From assembly GCF_035918015.1 (NCBI RefSeq), contig NZ_CP109132.1, forward strand, positions 992,001 through 1,056,000: a stretch of DNA of 64,000 bases, given 5' to 3'. Below are positions 45,714 through 58,868 of this stretch, piece by piece. This DNA comes from Streptomyces sp. NBC_01754 (lineage in GTDB: Bacteria > Actinomycetota > Actinomycetes > Streptomycetales > Streptomycetaceae). A program made the translations under genes and the position numbers. The notes beneath the pieces were generated by a model. It saw only the letters and a list, made by a program, of their open reading frames with translations, searched no databases and had not been told where the DNA came from. The stretch's first letter is position 1; each line of letters opens with the position of its first letter.

Positions 45714-46553
45714 TCAGCCTTTCGAGACGGCCGTACGGACCTGGTCCGCGAACCGTCCGGCGGCTTCGCGCAGCCCTGAAGCGTCCGGTCCCTGGCGCAG
45801 CACGCCCCGGCTCACACTCGGCACCACGTCGCCGACCGCGGCGCCGAAGACCCGCGGCAGGTCCGCGGGCGTGGCCCCCTGGGCCCCGATGCCGGGGGCG
45901 AGCAGCGGACCGTTGATCGCCAGATCCGCGCCCGCGTCGGCGAGCGTGGCACCGACCACCGCGCCGACGGAGCCGAGCGGGGTGGCCCCCGCGTTCTCGG
46001 CGGCCATGTGGTCGAGCATCACCTGGGCCAGCGACCGGCCGTCCGCGGCGGTGGCGCGCTGCACCTCGGCACCCTCCTGGTTGGAGGTGAGGGCGAGCAC
46101 GAAGACCCCCGCGCCGGAGGCCGCGGCCGCGTCCAGCGCCGGGCGCAGCGAGCCGAAGCCGAGGTACGGCGAGACCGTGACCGCGTCGGAGAACAGCGGC
46201 GCGTCCTTGTCGAGGTACGCGGCCGCGTAGGCGCCCATCGTGGAGCCGATGTCGCCGCGCTTGGCGTCCATCAGGACGAGGGCCCCGGCGGCCCGGGCCT
46301 CCTGGACGGCCTTCTCCAGGACCGCGACACCGCGCGAGCCGAACCGCTCGAAGAACGCGGACTGCGGCTTGAGCACGGCCACCCGGTCGGCCAGGGCCTC
46401 CACGACGGTCCGGGTGAAGCGCTCCAGTCCGTCGATGTCGTCGTTCAGGCCCCAGGAGGTGAGGAGCGAGGCGTGCGGGTCGATGCCGACGCAGAGCGGC
46501 CCGCGGGTGTCCATGGCGTGGCGCAGCCGGGCGCCGAAGGGTTCGGGGGTCAC
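45714..46553 (-). CDS. pyrF: Orotidine 5'-phosphate decarboxylase (type 2)
   Basis: A 279-residue TIM-barrel enzyme that produces UMP. It is the long actinobacterial (PyrF type 2) form, with [14 protein letters not shown] near residue 20, the catalytic [21 protein letters not shown] near 95 and [21 protein letters not shown] 46553 overlaps the pyrD stop as ATGA, so it is co-translated as the last gene of the operon. A strong terminator follows. Confidence 0.97.
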   Translation of the reverse strand: MTPEPFGARLRHAMDTRGPLCVGIDPHASLLTSWGLNDDIDGLERFTRTVVEALADRVAVLKPQSAFFERFGSRGVAVLEKAVQEARAAGALVLMDAKRGDIGSTMGAYAAAYLDKDAPLFSDAVTVSPYLGFGSLRPALDAAAASGAGVFVLALTSNQEGAEVQRATAADGRSLAQVMLDHMAAENAGATPLGSVGAVVGATLADAGADLAINGPLLAPGIGAQGATPADLPRVFGAAVGDVVPSVSRGVLRQGPDASGLREAAGRFADQVRTAVSKG

Positions 46554-47662
46554 TGCACGGCCTTCCGTGTCTCGGCGCCGACGGCCTCGGCGAGGGTGGC
46601 GTAGGGCGAGGCGGCCAGGCGGGCGGCCAGGCCCTTGTGGATCGCGCGGGCGTAGAACGGGCCCTCGTAGACGAAGGCGCTGTAGCCCTGGACGAGCGTG
46701 GCACCGGCCAGGACGCGCTGCCAGGCGTCCTCGGCGGTCTCCACGCCCCCGACACCGACCAGGGTGATCCGGGAGCCCACCCGGGCGTACAGGCGGCCCA
46801 GGACCTGGAGGGAGCGCTCCTTGAGGGGCGCGCCGGAGAGCCCGCCGGTCTCCTCGGTCAGGGACGGGGAGGACCGCAGGCCGAGGCCCTCGCGGGCGAT
46901 CGTGGTGTTGGTGGCGATGATGCCGTCCAGGCCGAGCTCGACGGCGAGGTCGGCGACCGCGTCGATGTCGGCGTCGGCCAGGTCGGGGGCGATCTTGACG
47001 AGCAGCGGCACGCGGCGGCCGGTGACGGTCCGGTCGGCGGCCTCGCGTACGGCGGCGAGCAGCGGGCGGAGCGCCTCGGTGGCCTGGAGGTTCCGCAGGC
47101 CGGGGGTGTTGGGCGAGGAGACGTTGACGACGAGGTAGTCCGCGTGGGCGGCGAGCCGCTCGGTGGACTTCACGTAGTCGGCGACCGCCTCGGCCTCGGG
47201 GACCGCCTTGGTCTTGCCGATGTTGACGCCGACCGTCGTGCGGAAGACGGGCCTGCGGGCGGCCAGGCGTTCGGCGACGGCCGCGGAGCCCTCGTTGTTG
47301 AAGCCCATGCGGTTGATCAGCGCCCGGTCCGCGACGAGGCGGAACAGCCGCTTGCGCGGGTTGCCGGGCTGGGGTTCGCCGGTGACCGTGCCGATCTCGA
47401 CGTGGTCGAAGCCGAGCATCGACATTCCGTCGATCGCCACGGCGTTCTTGTCGAAGCCGGCGGCCAGCCCGAACGGGCCGTGCATCCGGAGCCCGAACGC
47501 CTCGGTGCGCAGCTCCTCGTACCGGGGCGCGAGCGCGGCGGCGGCGAAGGTGCGCAGGACGGGGACACGGGCGGCCATGCGGATCCAGCGGAAGGCGAGC
47601 TGGTGGGCGCGCTCCGGGTCCATCCGCTTGAAGACGAGCTGGAAGAAGAGTCTGTACATCAC
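46550..47662 (-). CDS. pyrD: Quinone-dependent dihydroorotate dehydrogenase (class 2)
   Basis: A 370-residue flavoprotein oxidising dihydroorotate to orotate with electrons passed to quinone. The N-terminal amphipathic helix for membrane contact ([22 protein letters not shown]) marks class 2. FMN and substrate segments include [44 protein letters not shown] and [12 protein letters not shown] with the catalytic Ser, then [13 protein letters not shown] and [13 protein letters not shown]. It is separated from carB by 52 bp that contain a strong hairpin, and overlaps pyrF. Confidence 0.97.
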   Translation of the reverse strand: MMYRLFFQLVFKRMDPERAHQLAFRWIRMAARVPVLRTFAAAALAPRYEELRTEAFGLRMHGPFGLAAGFDKNAVAIDGMSMLGFDHVEIGTVTGEPQPGNPRKRLFRLVADRALINRMGFNNEGSAAVAERLAARRPVFRTTVGVNIGKTKAVPEAEAVADYVKSTERLAAHADYLVVNVSSPNTPGLRNLQATEALRPLLAAVREAADRTVTGRRVPLLVKIAPDLADADIDAVADLAVELGLDGIIATNTTIAREGLGLRSSPSLTEETGGLSGAPLKERSLQVLGRLYARVGSRITLVGVGGVETAEDAWQRVLAGATLVQGYSAFVYEGPFYARAIHKGLAARLAASPYATLAEAVGAETRKAVQ

Positions 47663-47676
47663 GGTGTCCTCATGAG

Positions 47677-47706
47677 GAGGGGGACACCGTTTCCGGTGTC
47701 CCCCTC
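47677..47706 (-). terminator. Hairpin between carB and pyrD (intra-operon)
   Basis: GAGGGGGACACCG (47677-47689) pairs perfectly with CGGTGTCCCCCTC (47694-47706) around a TTTC/GAAA tetraloop. It fills most of the 52-bp carB-pyrD gap. It could partially terminate, mark an RNA processing point or protect the carB end. Confidence 0.6.
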
Positions 47707-47714
47707 GGGAGTGG

Positions 47715-51015
<3,301 letters not shown>

Positions 51016-51023
<8 letters not shown>

Positions 51024-52158
51024 GCTGGCCCTCCATCAGGGAGACGAAGCGGTCGAAGAGGTGGGCGGCGTCGTGCGGGCCGGCGGCCGCTTCGGGGTGG
51101 TACTGGACGCTGAAGGCCGGCTGGTCCAGGAGCTGGAGACCTTCGACGACCTGGTCGTTGAGGCAGACGTGGGAGACCTCGGCGCGGCCGAACTCGGTGT
51201 CGGAGACCCGGTCGAGGGGGGCGTCGACGGCGAAGCCGTGGTTGTGCGCGGTGACATCGACCTTGCCGGTCGTGCGGTCCTGCACGGGCTGGTTGATGCC
51301 GCGGTGGCCGTACTTCAGCTTGTAGGTGCCGAAGCCGAGGGCGCGGCCGAGCACCTGGTTGCCGAAGCAGATGCCGAAGAGCGGGGTCTTCCGCTCCAGG
51401 ACGCCCCGCATGAGGGAGACCGGGTGGCCGGCGGTGGACGGGTCGCCGGGCCCGTTGGAGAAGAAGACGCCGTCCGGCTCGACCGCGTAGACCTCCTCCA
51501 GGGTGGCGGTGGCGGGCAGGACGTGCACCTCGACACCGCGCTCGGCCATGCGGTGCGGGGTCATGCCCTTGATGCCGAGGTCGATCGCGGCGACGGTGAA
51601 CTTCCTGGTGCCGATCGCGGGGACGACGTACGCCTCGTCGGTGGTGACCTCGGCGGCCAGTTCGGCGCCGCTCATCTCGGGGGCCTGGCGCACCTTGGCG
51701 AGCAGCACGCCCTCGTCCTGGATCGCGTTGCCGGAGAAGATGCCGGCGCGCATCGCGCCGCGCTCACGCAGGTGGCGGGTGAGCGCGCGGGTGTCGACGC
51801 CGCTGATGCCGACGACGCCCTGGGCGGTGAGCTCCTCGTCCAGGGAGCGGCGTGAGCGCCAGTTCGAGGAGACGCGGGCGGGGTCGCGCACGACGTATCC
51901 GGCGACCCAGATCCGCCGGGACTCGGCGTCCTCGTCGTTCACCCCGGTGTTACCGACGTGCGGGGCGGTCATCACGACGACCTGGCGGTGGCAGGAGGGG
52001 TCGGTCAGGGTCTCCTGGTAGCCGGTCATGCCGGTGGAGAACACCGCCTCGCCGAAGGTCTCCCCCACGGCCCCGTAGGCGCGTCCGCGGAAGGAGCGGC
52101 CGTCCTCCAGGACGAGTACGGCGGGAGCTCTGCCGGCTCCCCGGGTGGAGATCGTCAT
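51016..52158 (-). CDS. carA: Carbamoyl phosphate synthase, small (glutaminase) subunit
   Basis: A 380-residue class I glutamine amidotransferase subunit that channels ammonia to CarB. The N-terminal domain has [15 protein letters not shown] and [19 protein letters not shown]. The C-terminal triad is Cys in [16 protein letters not shown] (about 265) and His/Glu in [13 protein letters not shown] (about 350), with HNHGFAVD between. ATG 52158 overlaps the stop of the preceding membrane-protein gene as ATGA. The frame is open further upstream but unconserved. Confidence 0.98.
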
Positions 52159-52733
52159 CGTGCGGTGCCTTCCGTAGTGCTGGTGAGGTGGTTGACGGCG
52201 TCGACCCAGGCCTGGTGCCCGGCCGCGTGGTCGGAGCGGAACCCGGAGTCGATGAGCGTGCCGCCGTGTTCCCAGGTGATGACCAGGAGGCCGCCCTCGG
52301 GCAGGACCTTCCCGGCGAGCGCCCTGTCGAGCCGGGCCTCGCGCAGCGCGGTGGCCGGTACGAAGAAGTCGGCGGCGCCGGGACGTACGACGTCCAGGCC
52401 CTGCTCGGTGAGGGTCAGCTCGACCCGGCTGCGGGTGCCGAGTCCGTGGGCGACGATCCGGTCGAGCCACTGGCCCGCGGTCGTCGAGGCGTGGTAGCGG
52501 CCTTCGAGCGTGAGCAGCGGTTCACCGTCCGCGAACCCGTCCGGGGTGGTGGCGAGAGCGGGCAGGGCGGACTGGAGCCGTCCGCGCCACTTCCAGCCCT
52601 GGCGCATCAGCCAGTAGACGAAGGCGACGAGGACGACGAGTCCGACGACCCAGCTGATGCGGGCGGACCAGTCCGTCACATCGGCCGACTTCTGCTCGGC
52701 GGCCAGTTGGTACAGGGGGTTGAGTGTTGTCAC
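52155..52733 (-). CDS. Membrane-anchored PH-like protein inside the pyr operon
   Basis: A 192-residue protein with one transmembrane helix ([20 protein letters not shown], about 24-43) and a soluble C-terminal beta-rich domain of the bacterial PH-like type ([34 protein letters not shown]). It overlaps pyrC upstream and carA downstream by four bases each, so it is translated with them. It is conserved at this place in actinobacterial pyr operons, yet no pyrimidine-related role is known. It might tether or organise the pathway enzymes, but that is speculation. Confidence 0.85.
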   Translation of the reverse strand: MTTLNPLYQLAAEQKSADVTDWSARISWVVGLVVLVAFVYWLMRQGWKWRGRLQSALPALATTPDGFADGEPLLTLEGRYHASTTAGQWLDRIVAHGLGTRSRVELTLTEQGLDVVRPGAADFFVPATALREARLDRALAGKVLPEGGLLVITWEHGGTLIDSGFRSDHAAGHQAWVDAVNHLTSTTEGTAR

Positions 52734-54016
52734 GCGAGCTTCCCGTCGACGACCGTGGCACGGCCCCGCAGGAAGGTGTGGGTCACTCGGCCCGGCAGCT
52801 CGCGCCCCTTGTAGGGGGTGTTGCGGCTGCGGGAGGCGAAGCCCGCGGGGTCCACCGCTCCACGGTATGACGGATCGACCAGCGTGAGGTTGGCGGGCTC
52901 ACCGGCCGAGACGGGCCGGCCGTGTCCTTCGAGCCGTCCGATGGCCGCGGGACGCGACGACATGCGGTCGGCGACGCCCGCCCAGTCGAGCAGACCGGTG
53001 TCCACCATCGTGTGCTGGACCACCGAGAGCGCGGTCTCCAGGCCCACCATGCCCATGGCGGCGGCGGCCCACTCGCAGTCCTTGTCCTCGTGCGGGTGCG
53101 GGGCGTGGTCGGTGGCGACGCAGTCGATCGTGCCGTCGGCGAGCGCCTCGCGCAGGGCCATGACGTCGGCCTCGGTGCGCAGCGGCGGGTTCACCTTGTA
53201 GACGGGGTCGTAGGACCGGACCAGCTCGTCGGTGAGGAGGAGGTGGTGCGGGGTGACCTCGGCGGTGACGTTCCAGCCCTTGGACTTGGCCCAGCGGACG
53301 ATCTCCACGGAGCCCGCGGTCGACAGGTGGCAGATGTGCACCCGGGAGCCGACGTGGGCGGCGAGCAGGACGTCCCGGGCGATGATCGACTCCTCGGCGA
53401 CGGCGGGCCAGCCGCCGAGGCCGAGCTCGGCCGAGACGACGCCCTCGTTCATCTGGGCGCCCTCGGTGAGGCGGGGCTCCTGGGCGTGCTGGGCGACGAC
53501 GCCGTCGAACGCCTTCACGTACTCCAGGGCGCGGCGCATGATCACGGCGTCGTCGACGCACTTGCCGTCGTCGGAGAAGACCTTCACACCGGCGGCCGAG
53601 TCGTGCATGGCGCCGAGTTCGGCGAGCTGCCTGCCCTCCAGGCCGACGGTGACGGCGCCGACGGGCTGCACGTCGCAGTAGCCGGACTCCTTGCCGAGCC
53701 GCCAGACCTGCTCGACGACACCGGCGGTGTCGGCGACGGGGAAGGTGTTGGCCATGGCGTGCACGGCGGTGAAGCCGCCCGTGGCGGCGGCCCGGGTGCC
53801 GGTCAGGACCGTCTCGGAGTCCTCGCGGCCGGGCTCGCGCAGGTGGGTGTGCAGGTCGACGAGGCCGGGCAGCAGGATCTGGCCGGCCGCCTCGACCACG
53901 GTGGCGCCGGGGGCCTCGATGCCGGTGCCCACCCGCGCGACGGTCTCGCCTTCGACGAGGACGTCGGCCGGCTCGCCGCCGAGGATCTTCGCGCCGCGGA
54001 TCAGGATCGTGCTCAT
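52730..54016 (-). CDS. pyrC: Dihydroorotase
   Basis: A 428-residue zinc amidohydrolase closing carbamoyl aspartate to dihydroorotate. Metal ligands are visible in LPGLVDLHTHLREPG (about 55), HICHLST (about 235) and VATDHAPHPHEDK (about 305). GVKVFSDDGKCVDD occupies the region of the bridging residue. It is the long class I type common in Gram-positive operons. ATG 54016 is two bases after the pyrB stop. A large upstream open frame is not conserved. Confidence 0.98.
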   Translation of the reverse strand: MSTILIRGAKILGGEPADVLVEGETVARVGTGIEAPGATVVEAAGQILLPGLVDLHTHLREPGREDSETVLTGTRAAATGGFTAVHAMANTFPVADTAGVVEQVWRLGKESGYCDVQPVGAVTVGLEGRQLAELGAMHDSAAGVKVFSDDGKCVDDAVIMRRALEYVKAFDGVVAQHAQEPRLTEGAQMNEGVVSAELGLGGWPAVAEESIIARDVLLAAHVGSRVHICHLSTAGSVEIVRWAKSKGWNVTAEVTPHHLLLTDELVRSYDPVYKVNPPLRTEADVMALREALADGTIDCVATDHAPHPHEDKDCEWAAAAMGMVGLETALSVVQHTMVDTGLLDWAGVADRMSSRPAAIGRLEGHGRPVSAGEPANLTLVDPSYRGAVDPAGFASRSRNTPYKGRELPGRVTHTFLRGRATVVDGKLA

Positions 54017-54018
54017 GG

Positions 54019-55026
54019 TTACTTGTTCTCCTCGGTACGGGCGGAGGCGGACGGCAGGGCGGTCTCGGAGCCGCCCAGCAGCAGGTACAGGACGGCCATA
54101 CGGACGGACACGCCGTTGGCGACCTGCTCGACGGCGGTGCAGCGGCCGGAGTCGGCGACCTCGGCGGTGATCTCCATGCCTCGGTTCATCGGCCCGGGGT
54201 GCATCACGACGGCGTGGTCCGGCATCTTCGCCATGCGCCGGCCGTCCAGGCCGTAGCGGCGGGAGTACTCCCGCTCGGTCGGGAAGTAGGCGGCGTTCAT
54301 CCGCTCGCGCTGCACCCGCAGCATCATGACGGCGTCCGAGGCGGCCAGCACGGCGTCCAGGCTGTAGCTGACCTCGCAGGGCCACCGCTCCACACCGACC
54401 GGTACGAGGGTGGGCGGGGCCACCAGGGTGACCTGGGCTCCGAGCGTGTGGAGCAGGTGGACGTTGGACCGGGCGACCCGGCTGTGCAGGATGTCGCCGA
54501 CGATCGTGACCCGGCGGCCGTCGAGGTCCTTGCCGAGACCGGCGTCGGTCCCCACCAGCCTGCGGCGGACGGTGAAGGCGTCCAGCAGGGCCTGGGTCGG
54601 GTGCTCGTGGGTGCCGTCACCGGCGTTGACGACGGCGCCGTCGATCCACCCCGAGGTGGCCAGGCGGTACGGGGCCCCGGAGGCGCCGTGCCGGATGACG
54701 ACGGCGTCGGCGCCCATGGCCTCCAGCGTCAGGGCGGTGTCCTTGAGGGACTCTCCCTTGGAGACCGAGGAACCCTTCGCGGAGAAGTTGATGACGTCGG
54801 CGGAGAGCCGCTTGGCGGCGGCCTCGAAGGAGATCCGGGTGCGCGTGGAGTCCTCGAAGAAGAGGTTCACGACGGTACGGCCGCGCAGGGTGGGGAGCTT
54901 CTTGATCGGCCGGTCCGCGACCCGGGCCATCTCCTCGGCGGTGTCGAGGATCAGGACGGCGTCGTCACGGGTGAGGTCCGCGGCCGAGATGAGGTGACGG
55001 GGATTTCCCCCGGGTGGGCGCAGCAT
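54019..55026 (-). CDS. pyrB: Aspartate carbamoyltransferase catalytic subunit
   Basis: A 335-residue trimeric enzyme forming carbamoyl aspartate. It has the carbamoyl-phosphate loop [21 protein letters not shown] (about 60), the 80s-type loop [28 protein letters not shown] (about 140), [13 protein letters not shown] and [13 protein letters not shown]. No regulatory pyrI is present. The start at ATG 55026 gives a few extra residues (LRPPGGNP) before the conserved [13 protein letters not shown]. It lies 91 bp after pyrR with a hairpin in the gap. Confidence 0.97.
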   Translation of the reverse strand: MLRPPGGNPRHLISAADLTRDDAVLILDTAEEMARVADRPIKKLPTLRGRTVVNLFFEDSTRTRISFEAAAKRLSADVINFSAKGSSVSKGESLKDTALTLEAMGADAVVIRHGASGAPYRLATSGWIDGAVVNAGDGTHEHPTQALLDAFTVRRRLVGTDAGLGKDLDGRRVTIVGDILHSRVARSNVHLLHTLGAQVTLVAPPTLVPVGVERWPCEVSYSLDAVLAASDAVMMLRVQRERMNAAYFPTEREYSRRYGLDGRRMAKMPDHAVVMHPGPMNRGMEITAEVADSGRCTAVEQVANGVSVRMAVLYLLLGGSETALPSASARTEENK

Positions 55027-55086
55027 CTGGGAGGGGCTCCAGGAATGTGGAGGAATCAGGCATACGGGCGTGCGGAAGCAGCCGTA

Positions 55087-55108
55087 CCGCCGTGCGGGCG
55101 CACGGCGG
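55087..55108 (-). repeat. Stem-loop in the pyrR-pyrB gap
   Basis: CCGCCGTGC (55087-55095) pairs perfectly with GCACGGCGG (55100-55108) around four bases, just after the pyrR stop. It may dampen readthrough into pyrB or stabilise the pyrR message. Confidence 0.45.
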
Positions 55109-55117
55109 CTCGGGAAG

Positions 55118-55732
<615 letters not shown>

Positions 55733-55829
55733 GGACGTTAAAGGACGTCGGATGTACCACCGACACGTTACCAGGGCGGGCTCCTTCCCCAGGCCACGGC
55801 CCCGGGGGCCCGGGTCCGGACCTTTCGGC

Positions 55830-55872
55830 TTGACGCGGGCAAGTAACGCTGCGTAACCTCACAGTGAGTTAC
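55830..55872 (+). promoter_or_regulatory. bldD promoter with BldD-type palindrome
   Basis: TTGACG (55830-55835) and TAACCT (55854-55859) are 18 bp apart. A near-perfect inverted repeat, GTAACCTCAC-AGTGAGTTAC (55853-55872), covers the -10 and the transcription start. It contains the TCAC/AGTGA half-sites bound by BldD, so autorepression is expected, as known for this gene. Confidence 0.8.
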
Positions 55873-55918
55873 CAGCCACGCGGCCCAGCCGCGGAATGTC
55901 CAGCGTCCGGGGAGCCTT

Positions 55919-56419
55919 ATGTCCAGCGAATACGCAAAGCAGCTCGGGGCCAAGCTCCGCGCCATCCGCACTCAGCAGGGCCTTTCCCTCCACGGCGTGG
56001 AGGAGAAGTCCCAGGGCCGCTGGAAGGCCGTCGTGGTCGGCTCGTACGAGCGCGGCGACCGCGCGGTGACCGTACAGCGCCTCGCCGAGCTGGCGGACTT
56101 CTACGGGGTCCCGGTGCAGGAGCTCCTGCCCGGCACGACGCCCGGCGGAGCCGCCGAGCCGCCGCCCAAGCTCGTCCTGGACCTGGAGCGCCTCGCCCAC
56201 GTCCCGCCGGAGAAGGCCGGGCCGCTGCAACGGTACGCGGCGACGATCCAGAGCCAGCGCGGCGACTACAACGGCAAGGTGCTGTCGATCCGCCAGGACG
56301 ACCTGCGCACTCTGGCCGTGATCTACGACCAGTCGCCGTCCGTGCTCACGGAGCAGCTGATCAGCTGGGGCGTGCTGGACGCCGACGCGCGCCGGGCCGT
56401 GTCCCACGAAGAGGGCTGA
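55919..56419 (+). CDS. bldD: Developmental master repressor BldD
   Basis: A 166-residue protein that holds Streptomyces in vegetative growth. The N-terminal helix-turn-helix (AKLRAIRTQQGLSLHGVEEKS, with SYERGDRAVTVQRLAELADFYGV) binds the BldD box. The C-terminal domain binds a cyclic di-GMP tetramer through the bipartite signature, seen here as RGD in SQRGDYNGK followed eight residues later by RQDD. Both half-motifs are intact, so ligand-driven dimerisation should operate. The gene is divergent from pyrR, has its own BldD palindrome in the promoter, and is followed by two strong hairpins. Confidence 0.98.
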   Translation: MSSEYAKQLGAKLRAIRTQQGLSLHGVEEKSQGRWKAVVVGSYERGDRAVTVQRLAELADFYGVPVQELLPGTTPGGAAEPPPKLVLDLERLAHVPPEKAGPLQRYAATIQSQRGDYNGKVLSIRQDDLRTLAVIYDQSPSVLTEQLISWGVLDADARRAVSHEEG

Positions 56420-56443
56420 GCGGTCCCACACGGGATGTCCGGG

Positions 56444-56484
56444 ACGCCGGGCGGGCGGGGTACACACCCCCGGCCGCCCGGCGT
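56444..56484 (+). terminator. First hairpin after bldD
   Basis: ACGCCGGGCGG (56444-56454) pairs with CCGCCCGGCGT (56474-56484), starting 25 bp after the bldD stop. Confidence 0.65.
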
Positions 56485-56539
56485 TCGCCGTTTCCCGGGG
56501 AGCCGGTCCGCGCTTCCGGGCGAACCGGTCCGCGCTCGC

Positions 56540-56580
56540 CGCGAAGGGGCCGTGGCCGATCCGGCCACGGCCCCTTCGCG
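56540..56580. terminator. Bidirectional terminator between bldD and nusB
   Basis: An 18-bp perfect stem, CGCGAAGGGGCCGTGGCC (56540-56557) with its complement at 56563-56580 and a GATCC loop. It lies directly before the convergent nusB end. Confidence 0.85.
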
Positions 56581-56596
56581 GGCGTACGCAACCGCG

Positions 56597-57028
56597 CTAC
56601 TGCTCGCGGCGCAGATGGGTCTTGAGGTCCTTGAAGCGGGCCAGCAGGCCGTTCACGAAGGACGGGGAGTCGTCCGTGGAGAATTCCTTGGCCAGTTGCA
56701 CGGCCTCGTCGATGACCACGGCGTCCGGGGTGGAGTCCATCCAGATCAGCTCGTAGGCGCCGAGCCGCAGGATGCTCCGGTCGACGACCGGCATACGGTC
56801 GATCTCCCAGTCCACCGCGTAGGTGACGATGAGGTCGTCGATGCGGTCCGCGTACTGCGCGTACCCCTCGACGAGGTCCATCGTGAATTCGCCGACCGGC
56901 GGCTGACGGTCGTCGGTCCGCGAGAGCCGCACCCAGTCCGCGAGGACACTCCGCACGGACTCACCGCGCTGGTCCGCCTCGAAGAGGATCTGGAAGGCAC
57001 GCTTGCGGGCCTTGTTACGGGCAGCCAC
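56597..57028 (-). CDS. nusB: Transcription antitermination factor NusB
   Basis: A 143-residue all-helical protein that, with NusE, binds boxA RNA during rRNA transcription. Typical segments are NKARKRAFQILFEADQRG at the start, TYAVDWEIDRMPVVDRSILRLGAYELI and the C-terminal VVIDEAVQLAKEFSTDDSPSFVNGLLARF. It is the last gene of the aro-pepQ-efp run, two bases after efp, and ends at the bidirectional terminator. Confidence 0.97.
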   Translation of the reverse strand: MAARNKARKRAFQILFEADQRGESVRSVLADWVRLSRTDDRQPPVGEFTMDLVEGYAQYADRIDDLIVTYAVDWEIDRMPVVDRSILRLGAYELIWMDSTPDAVVIDEAVQLAKEFSTDDSPSFVNGLLARFKDLKTHLRREQ

Positions 57029-57030
57029 GG

Positions 57031-57597
57031 TTAGCTGTTCACCCGGCCGAGGTAGTCGCCCGTGCGGGTGTCGACCTTGATCTTCTCGCCGGTGGTGATG
57101 AAGAGGGGGACACCGATCTCGTAGCCGGTCTCCAGGGTGGCGGGCTTGGAGCCACCGGTGGAGCGGTCGCCCTGGACGCCGGGCTCGGTGTGCTGGACCG
57201 TGAGCTCGACGGCGGCCGGCAGCTCCACGTAGAGCACCTCGCCCTCGTACTGGGCCACGGAGGCGGTGAAGCCCTCGACCAGGAAGTTGGCGGCGTCACC
57301 GACGGCCTTGCGGTCGACCATGAGCTGGTCGTAGGTGTCCATGTCCATGAAGACGAAGTACTCGCCGTCCATGTACGAGAACTGCATGTCACTGCGGTCG
57401 ATGGTGGCCGTGTCGACCTTCACGCCGGCGTTGAACGTCTTGTCGACGGTCTTGCCGGAGAGCACGTTCTTGAGCTTGGTGCGCACGAAGGCGGGGCCCT
57501 TGCCGGGCTTGACGTGCTGGAACTCGACGACGGACCAGAGCTGGCCTCCGTCGAGCTTGAGCACCAGGCCGTTCTTGAGGTCGTTCGTGGAAGCCAC
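57031..57597 (-). CDS. efp: Translation elongation factor P
   Basis: A 188-residue, three-domain tRNA mimic that rescues ribosomes stalled at polyproline. Domain I begins [25 protein letters not shown], and its tip loop reads [15 protein letters not shown]. The palindromic PGKGP loop is the actinobacterial type, in which the lysine works without the beta-lysyl or rhamnosyl modification used elsewhere. The C-terminal OB domain has the EP-family signature near [21 protein letters not shown]. It lies 78 bp after pepQ and two bases before nusB. Confidence 0.98.
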   Translation of the reverse strand: MASTNDLKNGLVLKLDGGQLWSVVEFQHVKPGKGPAFVRTKLKNVLSGKTVDKTFNAGVKVDTATIDRSDMQFSYMDGEYFVFMDMDTYDQLMVDRKAVGDAANFLVEGFTASVAQYEGEVLYVELPAAVELTVQHTEPGVQGDRSTGGSKPATLETGYEIGVPLFITTGEKIKVDTRTGDYLGRVNS

Positions 57598-57675
57598 GGT
57601 TGCGGAATCTCCTGGACTGAAGCTGGTGGACGGCCAAAGGGTGCGTGCGAAGGGACTTCCGCGAGGACGGTCTCC

Positions 57676-58782
57676 CTAGAGCGCGAGCAGCTCCTTGGTC
57701 GTAATGGTGAGTAGCTCGGGTCCGCCGTCCGCCTCGGGGCGCACGACGAGCGTGTCATCGATCCGGACACCGCCCCGGCCCGGGAGGTGGACCCCCGGTT
57801 CGACGGTGACCGGCACGCAAGCGTCCAGTTTACCCATGGCTGCCGGTGCCAACTGCGGGTCCTCGTCGATTTCCAGTCCGACACCGTGCCCGGTGGCGGC
57901 CGGAAGCCCGTCGGTGTGGCCCGCGGAGTCCAGGAGATGGCGGGCCGCGTGGTCCACGTCGCGGTAGGCGGCGCCGGGTACCAGGGCTTCCCGCCCGGCC
58001 CGCTGAGCGGCGAAAACGAGGTCGTAGAGCTCGATCTGCCAGTCCGCCGGCGCGGTGCCGATGACGAACGTCCGTCCGATCTCGCACCGGTATCCGCGGT
58101 AGTTGGCGCCGAGGCAGACGGAGAGGAAATCTCCTTCCTCGACCCTGCGGTCGGTGGGCCGGTGGCGGCCCTGGCCCGAGTGCGGACCCGTCCCCACGGA
58201 GGTCGCGAAGGCCGGCCCGTCCGCGCCGTGGTCCACCAGGCGGCGCTCCAGCTCCAGCGCGAGGTGGCGTTCGGTCCGGCCCACCAGGATGGACTCGAGC
58301 AGCTCGCCCAGGGCCTGGTCGGTGATCTCGGCGGCGATCCGCAGGCAGGCGATCTCCTCCTCGTCCTTGACCAGCCGCAGCTGCTCCACCGCGCTGCCGA
58401 GGTCCGCCAGGCGCAGACGGGGGGCGACCGAGGACATGGCGCGGTGGCGGGAGACCGTCAGGTCGTGTTCCTCCACGGCCAGGCAGTCCGCGTCCAGGCC
58501 CAGCGTGAGGCCCGCGGCGGCGACGGCCGGATCACCTCCGGGGGCGGCCAGGACGTCCACCCGCAGCCGCTCGTCCGGACGGCCGTGGACGGGGTCCCCG
58601 GTCGGCGCGCGCGGGCAGAGCAGGACGTCCTCGCCGGGGCCGAGCAGCAGCACGGCGCCGGGCGGGGCCCCGCCCGCGAGATAGCGGACGTTGGCGGGGC
58701 GGGAGACCAGGGCGGCCGCGGATCCGGCGGCGGCGTACCGGTCGCGCAGCAGCCCGCGTCGGACGGCGTACACCTCTGACAT
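57676..58782 (-). CDS. pepQ: M24-family (Xaa-Pro peptidase-like) protein with altered metal ligands
   Basis: A 368-residue protein with the creatinase-type N-domain (about 1-125) and a pita-bread M24 domain. The fold is clear: EEEIACLRIAAEITDQAL, HRPTDRRVEEGDFLSV, GHGVGLEIDEDP and VTVEPGVHLPGRGGVRI. Of the five usual ligands (Asp, Asp, His, Glu, Glu), the His and first Glu are present. The first Asp is Cys (SVCLGANY), the second, eleven residues on, is Glu (RCEIGRTF), and the last Glu is Asp (RIDDTLV). Peptidase activity is therefore uncertain. The position beside efp matches the pepQ-efp-nusB order of actinobacteria. Confidence 0.85.
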   Translation of the reverse strand: MSEVYAVRRGLLRDRYAAAGSAAALVSRPANVRYLAGGAPPGAVLLLGPGEDVLLCPRAPTGDPVHGRPDERLRVDVLAAPGGDPAVAAAGLTLGLDADCLAVEEHDLTVSRHRAMSSVAPRLRLADLGSAVEQLRLVKDEEEIACLRIAAEITDQALGELLESILVGRTERHLALELERRLVDHGADGPAFATSVGTGPHSGQGRHRPTDRRVEEGDFLSVCLGANYRGYRCEIGRTFVIGTAPADWQIELYDLVFAAQRAGREALVPGAAYRDVDHAARHLLDSAGHTDGLPAATGHGVGLEIDEDPQLAPAAMGKLDACVPVTVEPGVHLPGRGGVRIDDTLVVRPEADGGPELLTITTKELLAL

Positions 58783-58868
58783 GCTTCCGAGCGTACGAGC
58801 GGGTGCGTCTGCCCGCCCGGTCAGCGCATCCGACCGGGGTCCCGGCCCTTCGCGGCGGGCCAGGACCG

